From the NCBI GenBank assembly GCA_900541415.1, contig UQJP01000004.1:62001-126000 (forward strand): a stretch of 64,000 nt of DNA. The letters are read 5' to 3'. Shown piece after piece: positions 18,400 to 26,236 of this stretch. Position 1 is the first letter of the stretch; every line of letters begins with the position of its first letter. The notes beneath the pieces were generated by a model. It worked only from the letters and a program-made list of their open reading frames with translations. It did no database searches and was not told the DNA's origin. The translations under genes and the position numbers were made by a program. Source of the stretch: an uncultured Odoribacter sp. (GTDB lineage Bacteria > Bacteroidota > Bacteroidia > Bacteroidales > Marinifilaceae).

Positions 18400-19278
18400 A
18401 TGGAATATGAAACTGTGTTTTGTTGCAGGGAGCCAATGTCTTGTCTGAATTATAGGTCTGAATGCCGCGTTTATTTTAAGCAGTTGGTGTTGGGAGAAGG
18501 AGAGCGATTGGAACATAAAGGGCTGAACGATATTTGTGTGTTGTTTGTGCTTTCGGGAAGGATTTGTGTTTTTGAGCAGGAGAAAAGACAGGTGTGTGTA
18601 GAAGCGGGGGAAATGGTGGTTCTTTCATCGCTGGCGAAACAGGAAGTTGTGTGTGAGCAGGAGGCTGAGATCGTGTGGTTTATGGCCGATTATTTGAAAG
18701 ATTTCAGTGCAAAGTTGATCCGTAGTCTTGAGGACGATTGTAATAAAACCAATTATCGTTGTAATAAACTACCTATCCGAAAGGTGTTAAGTTCTTTTTT
18801 GGAGCTTTTAATTTGTTACCTGAAGAATGGGATGGATTGCGGATATTTGCTGGAGGAAAAACGGGAGGAATTGTTTATATTATTAGATGCTTATTATACC
18901 AGAAGCGAGTTGGCGTTGTTTTTATATCCGTATGTTGTGATTAAGGATTCGGATTTTAAAAAGATGGTTTTGTTGAACTCGCTCAAAGCAAAAGGAGTGC
19001 CTGAACTTATTGAATTGTGTGGATATACATCGGGAGGTTTTAAAAAGATGTTTAAGGAAGTCTTCGGCGGATCGATTTATCAGTGGATGTTGCAGCAAAA
19101 AGCAGAAAAGCTCCGTTATCGGCTGGCTGAGGATGATGTGAATTTAAAAGCATTGATCGGCGAATTCGGATTTTCATCACCTGCCCATTTTACAAAGTTT
19201 TGTAAAAAATGGCTCGGAAAAACTCCCACACAATATATGGAAGAAGTAAAAAGTAAACGTGGACAGATCAATATATGA
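18400..19278 (+). CDS. AraC-family transcriptional regulator (first of a tandem pair)
   Basis: The 292-residue protein has an N-terminal cupin-like sensing half (residues ~20-110) and a C-terminal AraC-type double helix-turn-helix (residues ~190-285; IYQWMLQQKAEKLRYRLAED, GFSSPAHFTKFCKKWLGKTP). Proteins of this class bind promoter DNA and usually activate transcription; the ligand is unknown. The next gene, 14 bases on, encodes a clear paralogue, so the pair is probably co-transcribed. A TATTTTAG element at 18368-18375 with TTG at 18347-18349 may be the promoter. Its codons are A/T-rich compared with nearby metabolic genes. Confidence 0.85.
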   Translation: MEYETVFCCREPMSCLNYRSECRVYFKQLVLGEGERLEHKGLNDICVLFVLSGRICVFEQEKRQVCVEAGEMVVLSSLAKQEVVCEQEAEIVWFMADYLKDFSAKLIRSLEDDCNKTNYRCNKLPIRKVLSSFLELLICYLKNGMDCGYLLEEKREELFILLDAYYTRSELALFLYPYVVIKDSDFKKMVLLNSLKAKGVPELIELCGYTSGGFKKMFKEVFGGSIYQWMLQQKAEKLRYRLAEDDVNLKALIGEFGFSSPAHFTKFCKKWLGKTPTQYMEEVKSKRGQINI

Positions 19279-19292
19279 ATTAAGGATGCGGT

Positions 19293-20135
19293 ATGGGGTT
19301 AGGAGATATAGATAAATCGGATTTAAAAAAAAGGTTTTGTTATGTGGAGCTGGAGGCTGGGAAAGAGCTTGAGAGAAAAGATTTTAAAGAAAACCATTAT
19401 ATTCTGTTTTTCCTTTCAGGAAAAGTGGAGATAATTTATTCCGGTTCGCGTCCGCTGGTTGTTGAAGGCGGGAATATGGTGTTTTTGGGACGTTTGGCGG
19501 ATTGTGTGATAAAAGCATTGGAACCTGTCCGCATGGTTTTACTGACTTTCGATGATCTGGCTAACGCTTGCGATAAGATTGCTCTTCAAAATTTAGTTCC
19601 TATTTCCTCTCTATTAAAATATGAATTCGACAAACTGGAAATTCGTTTTCCTTTGAATGAATTTTTGAATTTAATCCTGATTTATTTGCAGGATAAAATT
19701 TCAAGTGTATATTTGTGGACAGAGAAGCAAAAAGAGTTGTTTATTTTGTTGCGGACTTATTATTCCTCAGAAGAACTTGCCATGTTTTTTTATCCGTTGG
19801 TCGGAAAGAATATCGATTTTAAAAAGATGGTGTTCGATAGTTATACTAATGTGGGAAGTATAAAGGAATTTGCTGATAAAAGTGGGTATAGCCCGGTGGT
19901 GTTTCAGCGCCGTTTCAAGGAAGTGTTCGGAGAAACCGTATATCAGTGGATGCAAAGACAAAAAGCAGAACATATCAAGCATCGTTTGATGACGGAAGAT
20001 GTCAATCTGAAGGAGTTGGCGGATGAGTTTGAATTTGCTTCTGCTGCTCATCTAAATAAGTTTTGTAAAATATGGTTTGGCATGTCTCCCTCAGAGTTAA
20101 GGGAAACATTATTACTAAAAAGAAATTTGAAGTAA
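19293..20135 (+). CDS. AraC-family transcriptional regulator (second of a tandem pair)
   Basis: The 280-residue protein has the same layout as its upstream neighbour: a cupin-like N-terminal half and a C-terminal AraC double HTH (VYQWMQRQKAEHIKHRL, FASAAHLNKFCKIWFGMSP). Shared stretches such as FKEVF, YQWM, QKAE, DVNLK and ELFILL show that the two came from a duplication. They may form a heterodimer or sense different signals; this is inference. A candidate small RNA and a flavin reductase follow, and whether either is controlled by this pair is not shown by the sequence. Confidence 0.85.
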   Translation: MGLGDIDKSDLKKRFCYVELEAGKELERKDFKENHYILFFLSGKVEIIYSGSRPLVVEGGNMVFLGRLADCVIKALEPVRMVLLTFDDLANACDKIALQNLVPISSLLKYEFDKLEIRFPLNEFLNLILIYLQDKISSVYLWTEKQKELFILLRTYYSSEELAMFFYPLVGKNIDFKKMVFDSYTNVGSIKEFADKSGYSPVVFQRRFKEVFGETVYQWMQRQKAEHIKHRLMTEDVNLKELADEFEFASAAHLNKFCKIWFGMSPSELRETLLLKRNLK

Positions 20136-20193
20136 GGATTAAATATATAAGAAATTGTGTTTTTTATATAATATGGGATTAAATATGAATTAA

Positions 20194-20201
20194 TATATTT
20201 G
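20194..20201 (+). promoter_or_regulatory. -7 promoter element of the candidate small RNA
   Basis: TATATTTG is a perfect -7 element. It would start a transcript at about 20207-20210, exactly before the 5' arm of the long inverted repeat. No TTTG is visible at the -33 position. Confidence 0.6.
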
Positions 20202-20207
20202 CAATAT

Positions 20208-20358
20208 CAGAAATGATAAAAAAGAAGGATGATTACCGTTTAGACAATCTTCTCTCAGATATCCGTCCGGATAGTCGTAATAGGAATATACCAATACATA
20301 CATACACACAACATACACAACACTCCAGTCGAACGGTAGTCCCCTTCTTTTTTTCTTT
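20208..20358 (+). ncRNA. Candidate structured small RNA or leader
   Basis: About 150 bases lie between a perfect -7 element and a T-run. The 5' end (20219-20246) pairs with the 3' end (20329-20353) in an imperfect helix of about 22 bp: an AAGAAGG/CCTTCTT block, a 2x1 internal loop, then GATTACCGTT pairing with AACGGTAGTC (one G-U), then GAC/GTC. The 3' arm runs straight into TTTTTTT, as an intrinsic terminator would. The ~80-base loop holds a small ATCC/GGAT hairpin and an unpaired A/C-rich tract (20290-20325). A 60-codon frame at 20213-20395 crosses the whole structure but looks like chance. I do not recognise a known RNA family; 6S RNA was considered but the interior does not fit well. Confidence 0.5.
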
Positions 20359-20514
20359 GTATAAAATCATGTTAAATGTAAGGATAATTTATTGAAAAGC
20401 AAAATAAATATTATTTTGTTAAGTTGTTGTTTCATTTTGTGAAGCGTTGCCTTGCAAATAAACGTATGATATTGATAGACAGATGATGTTGAATTTTGTA
20501 ATGAGTGTGATTTT

Positions 20515-21087
20515 ATGAAGCATAACTGGAAACCGGGAACGATGATCTATCCGTTGCCTGCCGTACTGATCAGTTGCGGTAGTGTGCCCGAAGAATATAA
20601 TATTTTTACAGTGGCCTGGACAGGCACGATATGTACAAATCCTCCGATGTGTTATATCTCGGTTCGTCCGGAACGCTATTCTTATGGCATTATTAAAAAA
20701 AATATGGAATTTGTGATTAACCTGACAACGAAGGAGATGGCGTTTGCTACCGATTGGTGCGGAGTGAGGTCGGGAAGGGATTACAACAAGTTCGGGAAAA
20801 TGAAGCTTACCCCGGGGAAATCTGCTGTTATTCATGCTCCGATCATAGAGGAATCGCCTGTATGTATCGAGTGCCGGGTAAAAGAAATCGTTCCTTTGGG
20901 ATCGCATGATATGTTCATTGCAGAGGTGGTGAATGTGCAGGCCGATGATAAATATTTGAATCCGGAAACGGGGAAACTGGAATTAGATAAAGCGAATCTG
21001 TTGGTGTATGCTCATGGAGAGTATTTCGATGTGGGACAGTTTATCGGGCATTTCGGCTGGTCGGTGAGAAAAAAGAAAAAATCCTGA
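20515..21087 (+). CDS. Flavin reductase family protein (FMN-binding split barrel)
   Basis: This 190-residue protein matches the flavin-reductase-like family: it begins near 'KPGTMIYPLPAVLISCG', has the 'NIFTVAWTGTICTNPP' region that binds FMN, and the conserved 'FVINLTTKEMAFATDWCG' segment. Family members bind FMN and reduce flavins or act as small oxidoreductases. The real partner is unknown. The stop codon lies inside the stem of the following bidirectional terminator, and the gene converges on two tRNA-Gln genes. Confidence 0.87.
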   Translation: MKHNWKPGTMIYPLPAVLISCGSVPEEYNIFTVAWTGTICTNPPMCYISVRPERYSYGIIKKNMEFVINLTTKEMAFATDWCGVRSGRDYNKFGKMKLTPGKSAVIHAPIIEESPVCIECRVKEIVPLGSHDMFIAEVVNVQADDKYLNPETGKLELDKANLLVYAHGEYFDVGQFIGHFGWSVRKKKKS

Positions 21088-21107
21088 ATTTGTTTCAGGA
21101 TTTTTTT
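21076..21107. terminator. Bidirectional terminator between flavin reductase and tRNA-Gln
   Basis: AATCCTGAA (21080-21088) pairs with TTCAGGATT (21094-21102), with A-rich sequence on one side and TTTTTTT on the other. It can end transcription of the flavin reductase on the plus strand and of tRNA-Gln on the minus strand. Confidence 0.85.
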
Positions 21108-21108
21108 G

Positions 21109-21179
21109 TTGTTCAACAAGGATTCGAACCTTGACTAACAGGACCAGAATCTGTTGTGCTGCCATTACACCATTGAACA
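21109..21179 (-). tRNA. tRNA-Gln (anticodon CTG), copy 1
   Basis: On the minus strand a 71-base cloverleaf folds: a 7-bp acceptor stem TGTTCAA/TTGAACA, D arm around GTGTAATGGCAGCAC, anticodon arm ACAGA-TTCTGGT-CCTGT, and T arm CAAGG-TTCGAAT-CCTTG. The anticodon CTG reads CAG. The last pair of the anticodon stem is an A-C mismatch. No CCA is encoded. A second copy lies 225 bases away with the same sequence. Confidence 0.93.
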
Positions 21180-21203
21180 GTGTGTGTCATTTTTTTGACA
21201 GCA

Positions 21204-21211
21204 CAAAAGTA
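21204..21211 (-). promoter_or_regulatory. -7 element of tRNA-Gln copy 1
   Basis: The minus strand reads TACTTTTG, a match to TAnnTTTG, 24 bases before the tRNA. A TTTG lies 18 bases further upstream. Confidence 0.65.
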
Positions 21212-21363
21212 ATGCTTTTTTGAATATCTCAAAAGAATTTAAAGGAAAATTGAATGAGAATTTTCCGAATAAGAAGGAATGGATTTTGACTCGTTGCGGA
21301 TTGAATTGAAATGCTTGCCGACAATTTAGAATACGACTTTGCGGGTTATCTTTCCTAAGATGA

Positions 21364-21404
21364 AACAACCCCTACAAATCAGTTGTTTGCAGGGGTCGTT
21401 TTTG
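21364..21404 (-). terminator. Hairpin after tRNA-Gln copy 2
   Basis: A 15-bp stem with two G-U pairs (21364-21378 with 21386-21400) begins immediately after the tRNA on the minus strand. The T-run on the minus side is short (GTTTC), so it may be a weak terminator or a processing signal. Confidence 0.6.
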
Positions 21405-21475
21405 TTGTTCAACAAGGATTCGAACCTTGACTAACAGGACCAGAATCTGTTGTGCTGCCATTACACCATTGAACA
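21405..21475 (-). tRNA. tRNA-Gln (anticodon CTG), copy 2
   Basis: The sequence is the same as copy 1 over the full 71 bases, including the A-C mismatch at the base of the anticodon loop. About 35-60 bases upstream are also similar to copy 1, including the promoter, so the gene was duplicated with its promoter. It is transcribed first of the two on the minus strand. Confidence 0.93.
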
Positions 21476-21499
21476 AGGTGTGCCGTTTTTTCGACCGCA

Positions 21500-21507
21500 C
21501 AAAAATA
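21500..21507 (-). promoter_or_regulatory. -7 element of tRNA-Gln copy 2
   Basis: The minus strand reads TATTTTTG, a match to TAnnTTTG, 24 bases before the tRNA, at the same spacing as in copy 1. Confidence 0.65.
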
Positions 21508-21621
21508 ATGCTTTTTTTAATTTCAACAATATATAAGATGAAAAATGTATGAAGTTTTTTAAGCGTAAAAGGAATGTTGAAAACAAGGAGGAACAAGAAG
21601 TAAGGAACCGGATGGGGGAAT

Positions 21622-21660
21622 ATAAAAAAACAGCCTGGAAAATCTTTCCAGGCTGTTTTA
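21622..21660 (-). terminator. Terminator after the peptide transporter gene
   Basis: A perfect 15-bp stem (21627-21641 with 21645-21659) with loop ATC is followed on the minus strand by TTTTTTT. It lies 17 bases after the transporter stop. Confidence 0.85.
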
Positions 21661-21676
21661 TAAGATATAAACAAAA

Positions 21677-23428
21677 TCAGGCTTGTTTTTGTTTTTCTTT
21701 ATGAGCAGCTTCTGCCGCTCTCAATTGTTCTTCAGATTCTTTAGTAACCTTTTCAAGGCGTCCCATGATGGAGAAGATGAAGATGGCCGAAATGGCACAG
21801 CAGAAGATCAATATTCCCCAAGTTGTCATAAGGCTGTATTTTTTCCAGAATATTCCGATAATACCCACCAGATAGTTACCGATAGCAGTGGCGGCAAACC
21901 AGCCTCCCTGCATCAATCCCTTGTACTTAGGGGGAGCTACTTTAGAAACAAAAGAGATTCCCATAGGGCTAAGGAAAAGTTCTGCACAGGTTAAAACCAG
22001 ATAGGTATTGATCAGCCAATAGGGAGATACCATTTGGTCGGCAGCCAGCGGAGTGGTTTCCACTACCGAAGGTGCGGGCAATCCGAATGAAGCTGCAAAA
22101 AGGATCAGGAATCCGAGAGCTGCGATGATCATACCGATTCCGATTTTACGGGGTGCCGAAGGTTCTTTGTGTTTGCTGTTCAACCAACTGAAGAAACCAA
22201 CGAATACCGGAGTGAGCAGGATAATGAACCACGGATTGAATTGCTGGAACATTTGCGGCGTATAGGTTGTTTCCTGGCCTGCAAATTTATTTTGATACAC
22301 AAACCAAAGCAGGATTGCAAAGGCTACGGCCATCAGTCCGCCCAGAGGTTTTGTTTTTTTAGTCCCTGTAATTAACAGGAAAATACCGTAGAATACAAAA
22401 ATGAAAGGAACGGTTCCTGCCAGCGAGAATAATAAACCGGAAATACCGGAGGTATGGGCTGTGGTATAATCACGGGCAAAGAAGGTCATGGTCAAACCAT
22501 TCTGGTGGAACGACATCCAGAAGAAGATAACTACTGCAAATACCAATCCTAAAGCAATCAGACGTTCTTTTGTCTGTTTTGGGGTCAATTCAATAACAAT
22601 TGCATCTTTATCGCCTTTGCCTTGTGCTTTTTCTTTTTCTGTTGCGTCGGCAGATTTGTAGAATTTACGGAATCCGGCAAAAATGGCCAGGGAAACCACT
22701 AAACTGATACAAGCAACACCGAATCCGTATTGATAGGATTGGCAAAGGGTATCGATATAGGTGTGTGAGAATTGGGTAAGGCTTTCCAAACCGGAAATAT
22801 GAGCTCCTTGTTCGGTGGCGAGAGCAGCAAGCTGGTTGTAACCCGCCGAGCCTTCTGTGATCGTTCCGTTTATCAGTTGGTTGGCTAATGCCGGGATTTG
22901 GCTGTTATAGGACATGCCTGATCCTTTTAAAATGTAGTTGGAGATGGCTTCAGCCATGCTGGGAGCAAAGAATGCACCGATATTGATACACATGTAAAAG
23001 ATACTGAATGCAAGGTCACGGTTGGAACTGTATTTGGGGCTGTCGTAAAGATTACCCACCAACACCTGTAAGTTCCCTTTGAACAATCCTGTTCCGAGAG
23101 CGATTAACCCTAAGGCAAAGAACATGGAAATGAGTCCGTTGCCAAATGGAAATGCAAGTAAGGCATAACCTAAGAACATGATTACCGTACCAATGGTGAT
23201 GGTTTTTCCGTAGCCGAGGAATTTATCGGCAATGAAACCTCCCAATACAGGTAGAAAATAAACGGCAGCAAGAAAGCCACCAAAAACTTGTCCAGTCAAA
23301 ACTGAATCCCAGCCGTAACGAGCTTGTAAATAAAGGGTGAAGATTGCCAGCATGGTGTAGTAACCGAAGCGTTCTCCGGTGTTCGTCGCTGCCAGCACAA
23401 ACAGCCCCTTAGGATGTCCATTTAACAT
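21677..23428 (-). CDS. POT/PTR2-family proton-dependent peptide transporter
   Basis: The ~583-residue protein has about 12-14 membrane helices and the POT family start 'NTGERFGYYTMLAIFTLYLQ' (ERFGYY motif), which takes part in proton coupling. It imports di- and tripeptides using the proton gradient. I choose the ATG at 23428 (MLNGHPKG) because a perfect -7 element (minus-strand TACATTTG, 23471-23478) overlaps the TTG at 23473 that would start the longer frame, so that TTG cannot be in the message. Two ~60-120 residue inserted loops (residues ~170-230) are usual in Bacteroidetes members. It fits with the DPP IV and PepD genes at 37657-41340 for peptide use. Confidence 0.92.
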   Translation of the reverse strand: MLNGHPKGLFVLAATNTGERFGYYTMLAIFTLYLQARYGWDSVLTGQVFGGFLAAVYFLPVLGGFIADKFLGYGKTITIGTVIMFLGYALLAFPFGNGLISMFFALGLIALGTGLFKGNLQVLVGNLYDSPKYSSNRDLAFSIFYMCINIGAFFAPSMAEAISNYILKGSGMSYNSQIPALANQLINGTITEGSAGYNQLAALATEQGAHISGLESLTQFSHTYIDTLCQSYQYGFGVACISLVVSLAIFAGFRKFYKSADATEKEKAQGKGDKDAIVIELTPKQTKERLIALGLVFAVVIFFWMSFHQNGLTMTFFARDYTTAHTSGISGLLFSLAGTVPFIFVFYGIFLLITGTKKTKPLGGLMAVAFAILLWFVYQNKFAGQETTYTPQMFQQFNPWFIILLTPVFVGFFSWLNSKHKEPSAPRKIGIGMIIAALGFLILFAASFGLPAPSVVETTPLAADQMVSPYWLINTYLVLTCAELFLSPMGISFVSKVAPPKYKGLMQGGWFAATAIGNYLVGIIGIFWKKYSLMTTWGILIFCCAISAIFIFSIMGRLEKVTKESEEQLRAAEAAHKEKQKQA

Positions 23429-23470
23429 AGTAGCATTTATTTTAAGATGATTATTAATTCTGAATGGGAA

Positions 23471-23478
23471 CAAATGTA
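23471..23478 (-). promoter_or_regulatory. -7 element of the peptide transporter gene
   Basis: The minus strand reads TACATTTG (TAnnTTTG) 43 bases before the ATG at 23428. It decides the start codon, because the longer open frame begins inside it. Confidence 0.6.
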
Positions 23479-23523
23479 AGAAATTTTCTTTATTTTTCGT
23501 CTTTAAATCGATTGTGTTGAAGA

Positions 23524-25047
23524 ATGAAAAAGTTAAATAAAATTTTCAGAACGTCGGAAATTGCAGGAATAGATCAATATACGATTGAAAATGAGCCTGT
23601 CAGTTCGTTAGATTTAATGGAACGGGCTTCCCGGGTATGGGTGAAATATTTTCAGGAAAAATTTACAAATAACGGGAGTGTTGCTGTGGTAGCCGGGAGC
23701 GGGAATAATGGAGGCGACGGTTTTGCGATTGCCCGTTTATTGAAAGAGAAGGGATGGAAGGTGACGGTTTTCCGCTTATTGACCGGGGTTAAAATGAGTG
23801 CCGATTGTGAAGCGAATCACCGACGTTTTCTGGAATCCGGAGGGGTGGTGGCGGATGTTGCCGTTGCCGGGGATTTTACTCCGGAATCCGGATGTATTTT
23901 GATCGATGCTATCTTTGGCGCGGGTTTGAACCGGAAAGTAACCGGGCTGGCCGCGGAGGTCATTCGGAAAATAAATGCATTGGAACAGCAGGTGGTGGCC
24001 GTGGATATTCCTTCCGGGCTTATGGGAGAGGATAATTCCGCTAATGATCCTCTGGCGATTGTGGAGGCGGATTACACTTTTACCTTTCAATTTCCAAAAC
24101 TTGCTTTTATGTTAGCGGAAAATGCTTGTTATGTGGGGGTGTGGAGCGTGTTGGATATAGGTTTGCATCCTGCCGCAATAGCGGAAAAGCCGACACCTTA
24201 CTATTATATGCAACTTGAGGATGTGGCTGCCCGGTTGCCCCGGCAACAGAAGTTTGCCCATAAGGGTACGAACGGGCGCGGGATGTTGGTTGCGGGGGGG
24301 GATGGGATGATGGGAGCCGCTGTTTTGGCGGCCAAAGCCGCTGTCAGATCCGGTATCGGGTTGTTGTATTGCCATGTTCCGGTGTCGGGAAAGAATGTTA
24401 TTCATAGTGCCGTTCCGGAGGCTTTGACCGACCTTGACCGATCGAATTGCCATTTTTCGGAAGTGCATGATATGGAAAAATATGATGCCGTTGCTATCGG
24501 ACCAGCCATTGGGAAAGGGCCTGAAATGGTGGAAGGGATGAAACAGTTGCTGACTGCCTGGAAAGGAACTACGGTTATCGATGCCGATGCTTTGAACATT
24601 CTTTCGGAGCATCGGGAATTGTTAAGCCTTCTTCATGAAGGGTGTATCCTGACCCCTCATGTGAAAGAATTTGAGAGATTGGCAGGAAAATGTGAAAATG
24701 ATTTTGAGAGATTAAATAAATTGAGCATTTTTGCAAGTCAGTACAATGTGTGCGTGATTTTGAAGGGTGCTCATACTGCCGTTGCTTCTGCCGACGGGGA
24801 TATTTGCTTTAATATGAGCGGTAATCCCGGAATGGCCAAAGGCGGGGCTGGAGATGTTTTGACAGGAGTCCTGCTGGGGCTGGCTGCCAATGGTTTGCCG
24901 CCGTTAGAGGTGGCGTTGATCGGTGTTTTTGCCCATGGGTTGTCCGGTGATATTGTGGCAAAGGAATGGGGGATGAGGGGAATTTGTGCCGGGATATTGG
25001 CCGAAGGAATGGGAAAGGCCTGGAATGAGTTGGAAAATAGAGTATAA
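23524..25047 (+). CDS. nnr: Bifunctional NAD(P)HX epimerase/dehydratase
   Basis: The 507-residue protein joins an N-terminal YjeF_N epimerase (residues ~1-210; GSGNNGGDGFAIARLL) and a C-terminal carbohydrate-kinase-like dehydratase (residues ~225-500; NPGMAKGGAGDVLTG, with the catalytic Asp in GAGD). It repairs hydrated NADH and NADPH: the epimerase interconverts R and S forms and the dehydratase restores NAD(P)H using ATP or ADP. Fusion of the two is normal in bacteria. It is divergent from the peptide transporter gene and is followed 19 bases later by a DUF4831-like gene. Confidence 0.95.
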   Translation: MKKLNKIFRTSEIAGIDQYTIENEPVSSLDLMERASRVWVKYFQEKFTNNGSVAVVAGSGNNGGDGFAIARLLKEKGWKVTVFRLLTGVKMSADCEANHRRFLESGGVVADVAVAGDFTPESGCILIDAIFGAGLNRKVTGLAAEVIRKINALEQQVVAVDIPSGLMGEDNSANDPLAIVEADYTFTFQFPKLAFMLAENACYVGVWSVLDIGLHPAAIAEKPTPYYYMQLEDVAARLPRQQKFAHKGTNGRGMLVAGGDGMMGAAVLAAKAAVRSGIGLLYCHVPVSGKNVIHSAVPEALTDLDRSNCHFSEVHDMEKYDAVAIGPAIGKGPEMVEGMKQLLTAWKGTTVIDADALNILSEHRELLSLLHEGCILTPHVKEFERLAGKCENDFERLNKLSIFASQYNVCVILKGAHTAVASADGDICFNMSGNPGMAKGGAGDVLTGVLLGLAANGLPPLEVALIGVFAHGLSGDIVAKEWGMRGICAGILAEGMGKAWNELENRV

Positions 25048-25066
25048 TTTATAATTTGACCGAACA

Positions 25067-26200
25067 ATGATGAAGAAAGTTATTTTGGTATTTGGAATGA
25101 CGGTTTTAGTGGGACTTACTGTCTTTGCTCAGAAAAAGAGAGAAAACCTGGCTACTCCGGTGAATGTGAATTATTGTTTGCCTAAGATGGCTTATGAGGT
25201 GAAAGTAACTTTGGAATGTACGGAATATACTCCGGGGCCTTATCGGAATTATGCGGAAAAAGAATTGGGACAAAAGCCGGAAATCACGGAATACAAGGAA
25301 AAATGGAGCATCAGGAATATAGAGATAAAACCGCAGGCTATTCCTGACGAAAAGGCTGTGTATTCTGTTTCTGCCAGTGGAGATTATCACCCTATTATGC
25401 TGCATTTGAGTGCGGAAGGTTTTTTGGCGGGGGTAGCCGCAGGCCAAAGCGCTGCTTTTAATGAATTTGTGAAGGCAAAATATGCGAACGATATGCAGCC
25501 GCAGGCAGAGGCGATAGATATTATGAAATTTAATACTTATAACAATCTGAAAGAGGTGTTGGATACCAATTATACTTATCAGGAAGTGGATGGAGAAATG
25601 AAAAAGATTTGGGATCCGATTGTCCGCTATGCGCCTAAAACCGAAAAAGATAATGTAAAAGAAGCTGTTAGTGAAATTTTCCGGATCCGTTCGGAACGGG
25701 TGAAATTATTGGGAGCGGAAAACAATGTACCCGACGGCAGGTCGCTTGCGATTATCCTGAAAGAATTCGACCGTATGGAGCGGAATTATTTGTCGCTGTT
25801 CTTAGGGAAAAAAGAAACCCGGAAGATGGTAAGAAGTTTTGTCGTGGTTCCGGAAAAGAGCGGCGACCCGGTAGTGGCTTTCCGTTTCACGGAGGATAAG
25901 GGAATTTCTGCTGCTAAAAATGTTACGGCGCAGGCTTACATGCTGAAATTGGATAATGTGGTGGTACCTGCTTCTAAGCCTGTATCCGGGGAAGGTTCGG
26001 AGGCGGCGATATTCTACCGCGTTCCGGCAACGGCCGATTTGTTGTTGATGAAAGGTAACGAGGAAGTACTTAGTATGAAAGCGATTGTGCCGCAATTGGG
26101 GGAAATTAAGAAATTCCCGATTAATGTGATTGCCAATGACGGGTTGTCTTTGGAGTTTTATCCGGAATACGGAGCGTTGAAAAGTGTTGGAAAAAAATAA
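25067..26200 (+). CDS. Secreted DUF4831-like protein of unknown function
   Basis: The 377-residue product has a signal peptide (MKKVILVFGMTVLVGLTVFAQ), so it is exported to the periplasm. The region starting 'VNYCLPKMAYEVKVTLECTEYTPGPY' and continuing 'NYAEKELG' resembles the DUF4831 family of Bacteroidetes, which has no known function. There is no lipobox and no catalytic motif that I recognise. It begins 19 bases after nnr and ends 36 bases before the ClC gene, so it is probably part of that run. ATGs at 25067 and 25070 are both possible starts. Confidence 0.7.
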   Translation: MMKKVILVFGMTVLVGLTVFAQKKRENLATPVNVNYCLPKMAYEVKVTLECTEYTPGPYRNYAEKELGQKPEITEYKEKWSIRNIEIKPQAIPDEKAVYSVSASGDYHPIMLHLSAEGFLAGVAAGQSAAFNEFVKAKYANDMQPQAEAIDIMKFNTYNNLKEVLDTNYTYQEVDGEMKKIWDPIVRYAPKTEKDNVKEAVSEIFRIRSERVKLLGAENNVPDGRSLAIILKEFDRMERNYLSLFLGKKETRKMVRSFVVVPEKSGDPVVAFRFTEDKGISAAKNVTAQAYMLKLDNVVVPASKPVSGEGSEAAIFYRVPATADLLLMKGNEEVLSMKAIVPQLGEIKKFPINVIANDGLSLEFYPEYGALKSVGKK

Positions 26201-26236
26201 TAGAAAATCCAAAAGATACTTTATAATACCAGAGTA

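Noticed and set aside
20213..20395. Open frame of 60 codons inside the candidate small RNA
   Set aside because: It crosses both arms and the loop of the inverted repeat, has a His/Thr-rich low-complexity stretch, and has no homology that I recognise. A leader peptide is not excluded but not supported.
21165..21674. Small minus-strand frames running through the tRNA-Gln genes
   Set aside because: They include the tRNA sequence and its flanks, and their similarity to each other is due to the tRNA duplication.
23429..23473. Extended N-terminus of the peptide transporter from TTG 23473
   Set aside because: A perfect -7 promoter element overlaps this codon, so it cannot be in the mRNA. The ATG at 23428 also gives the usual family start.
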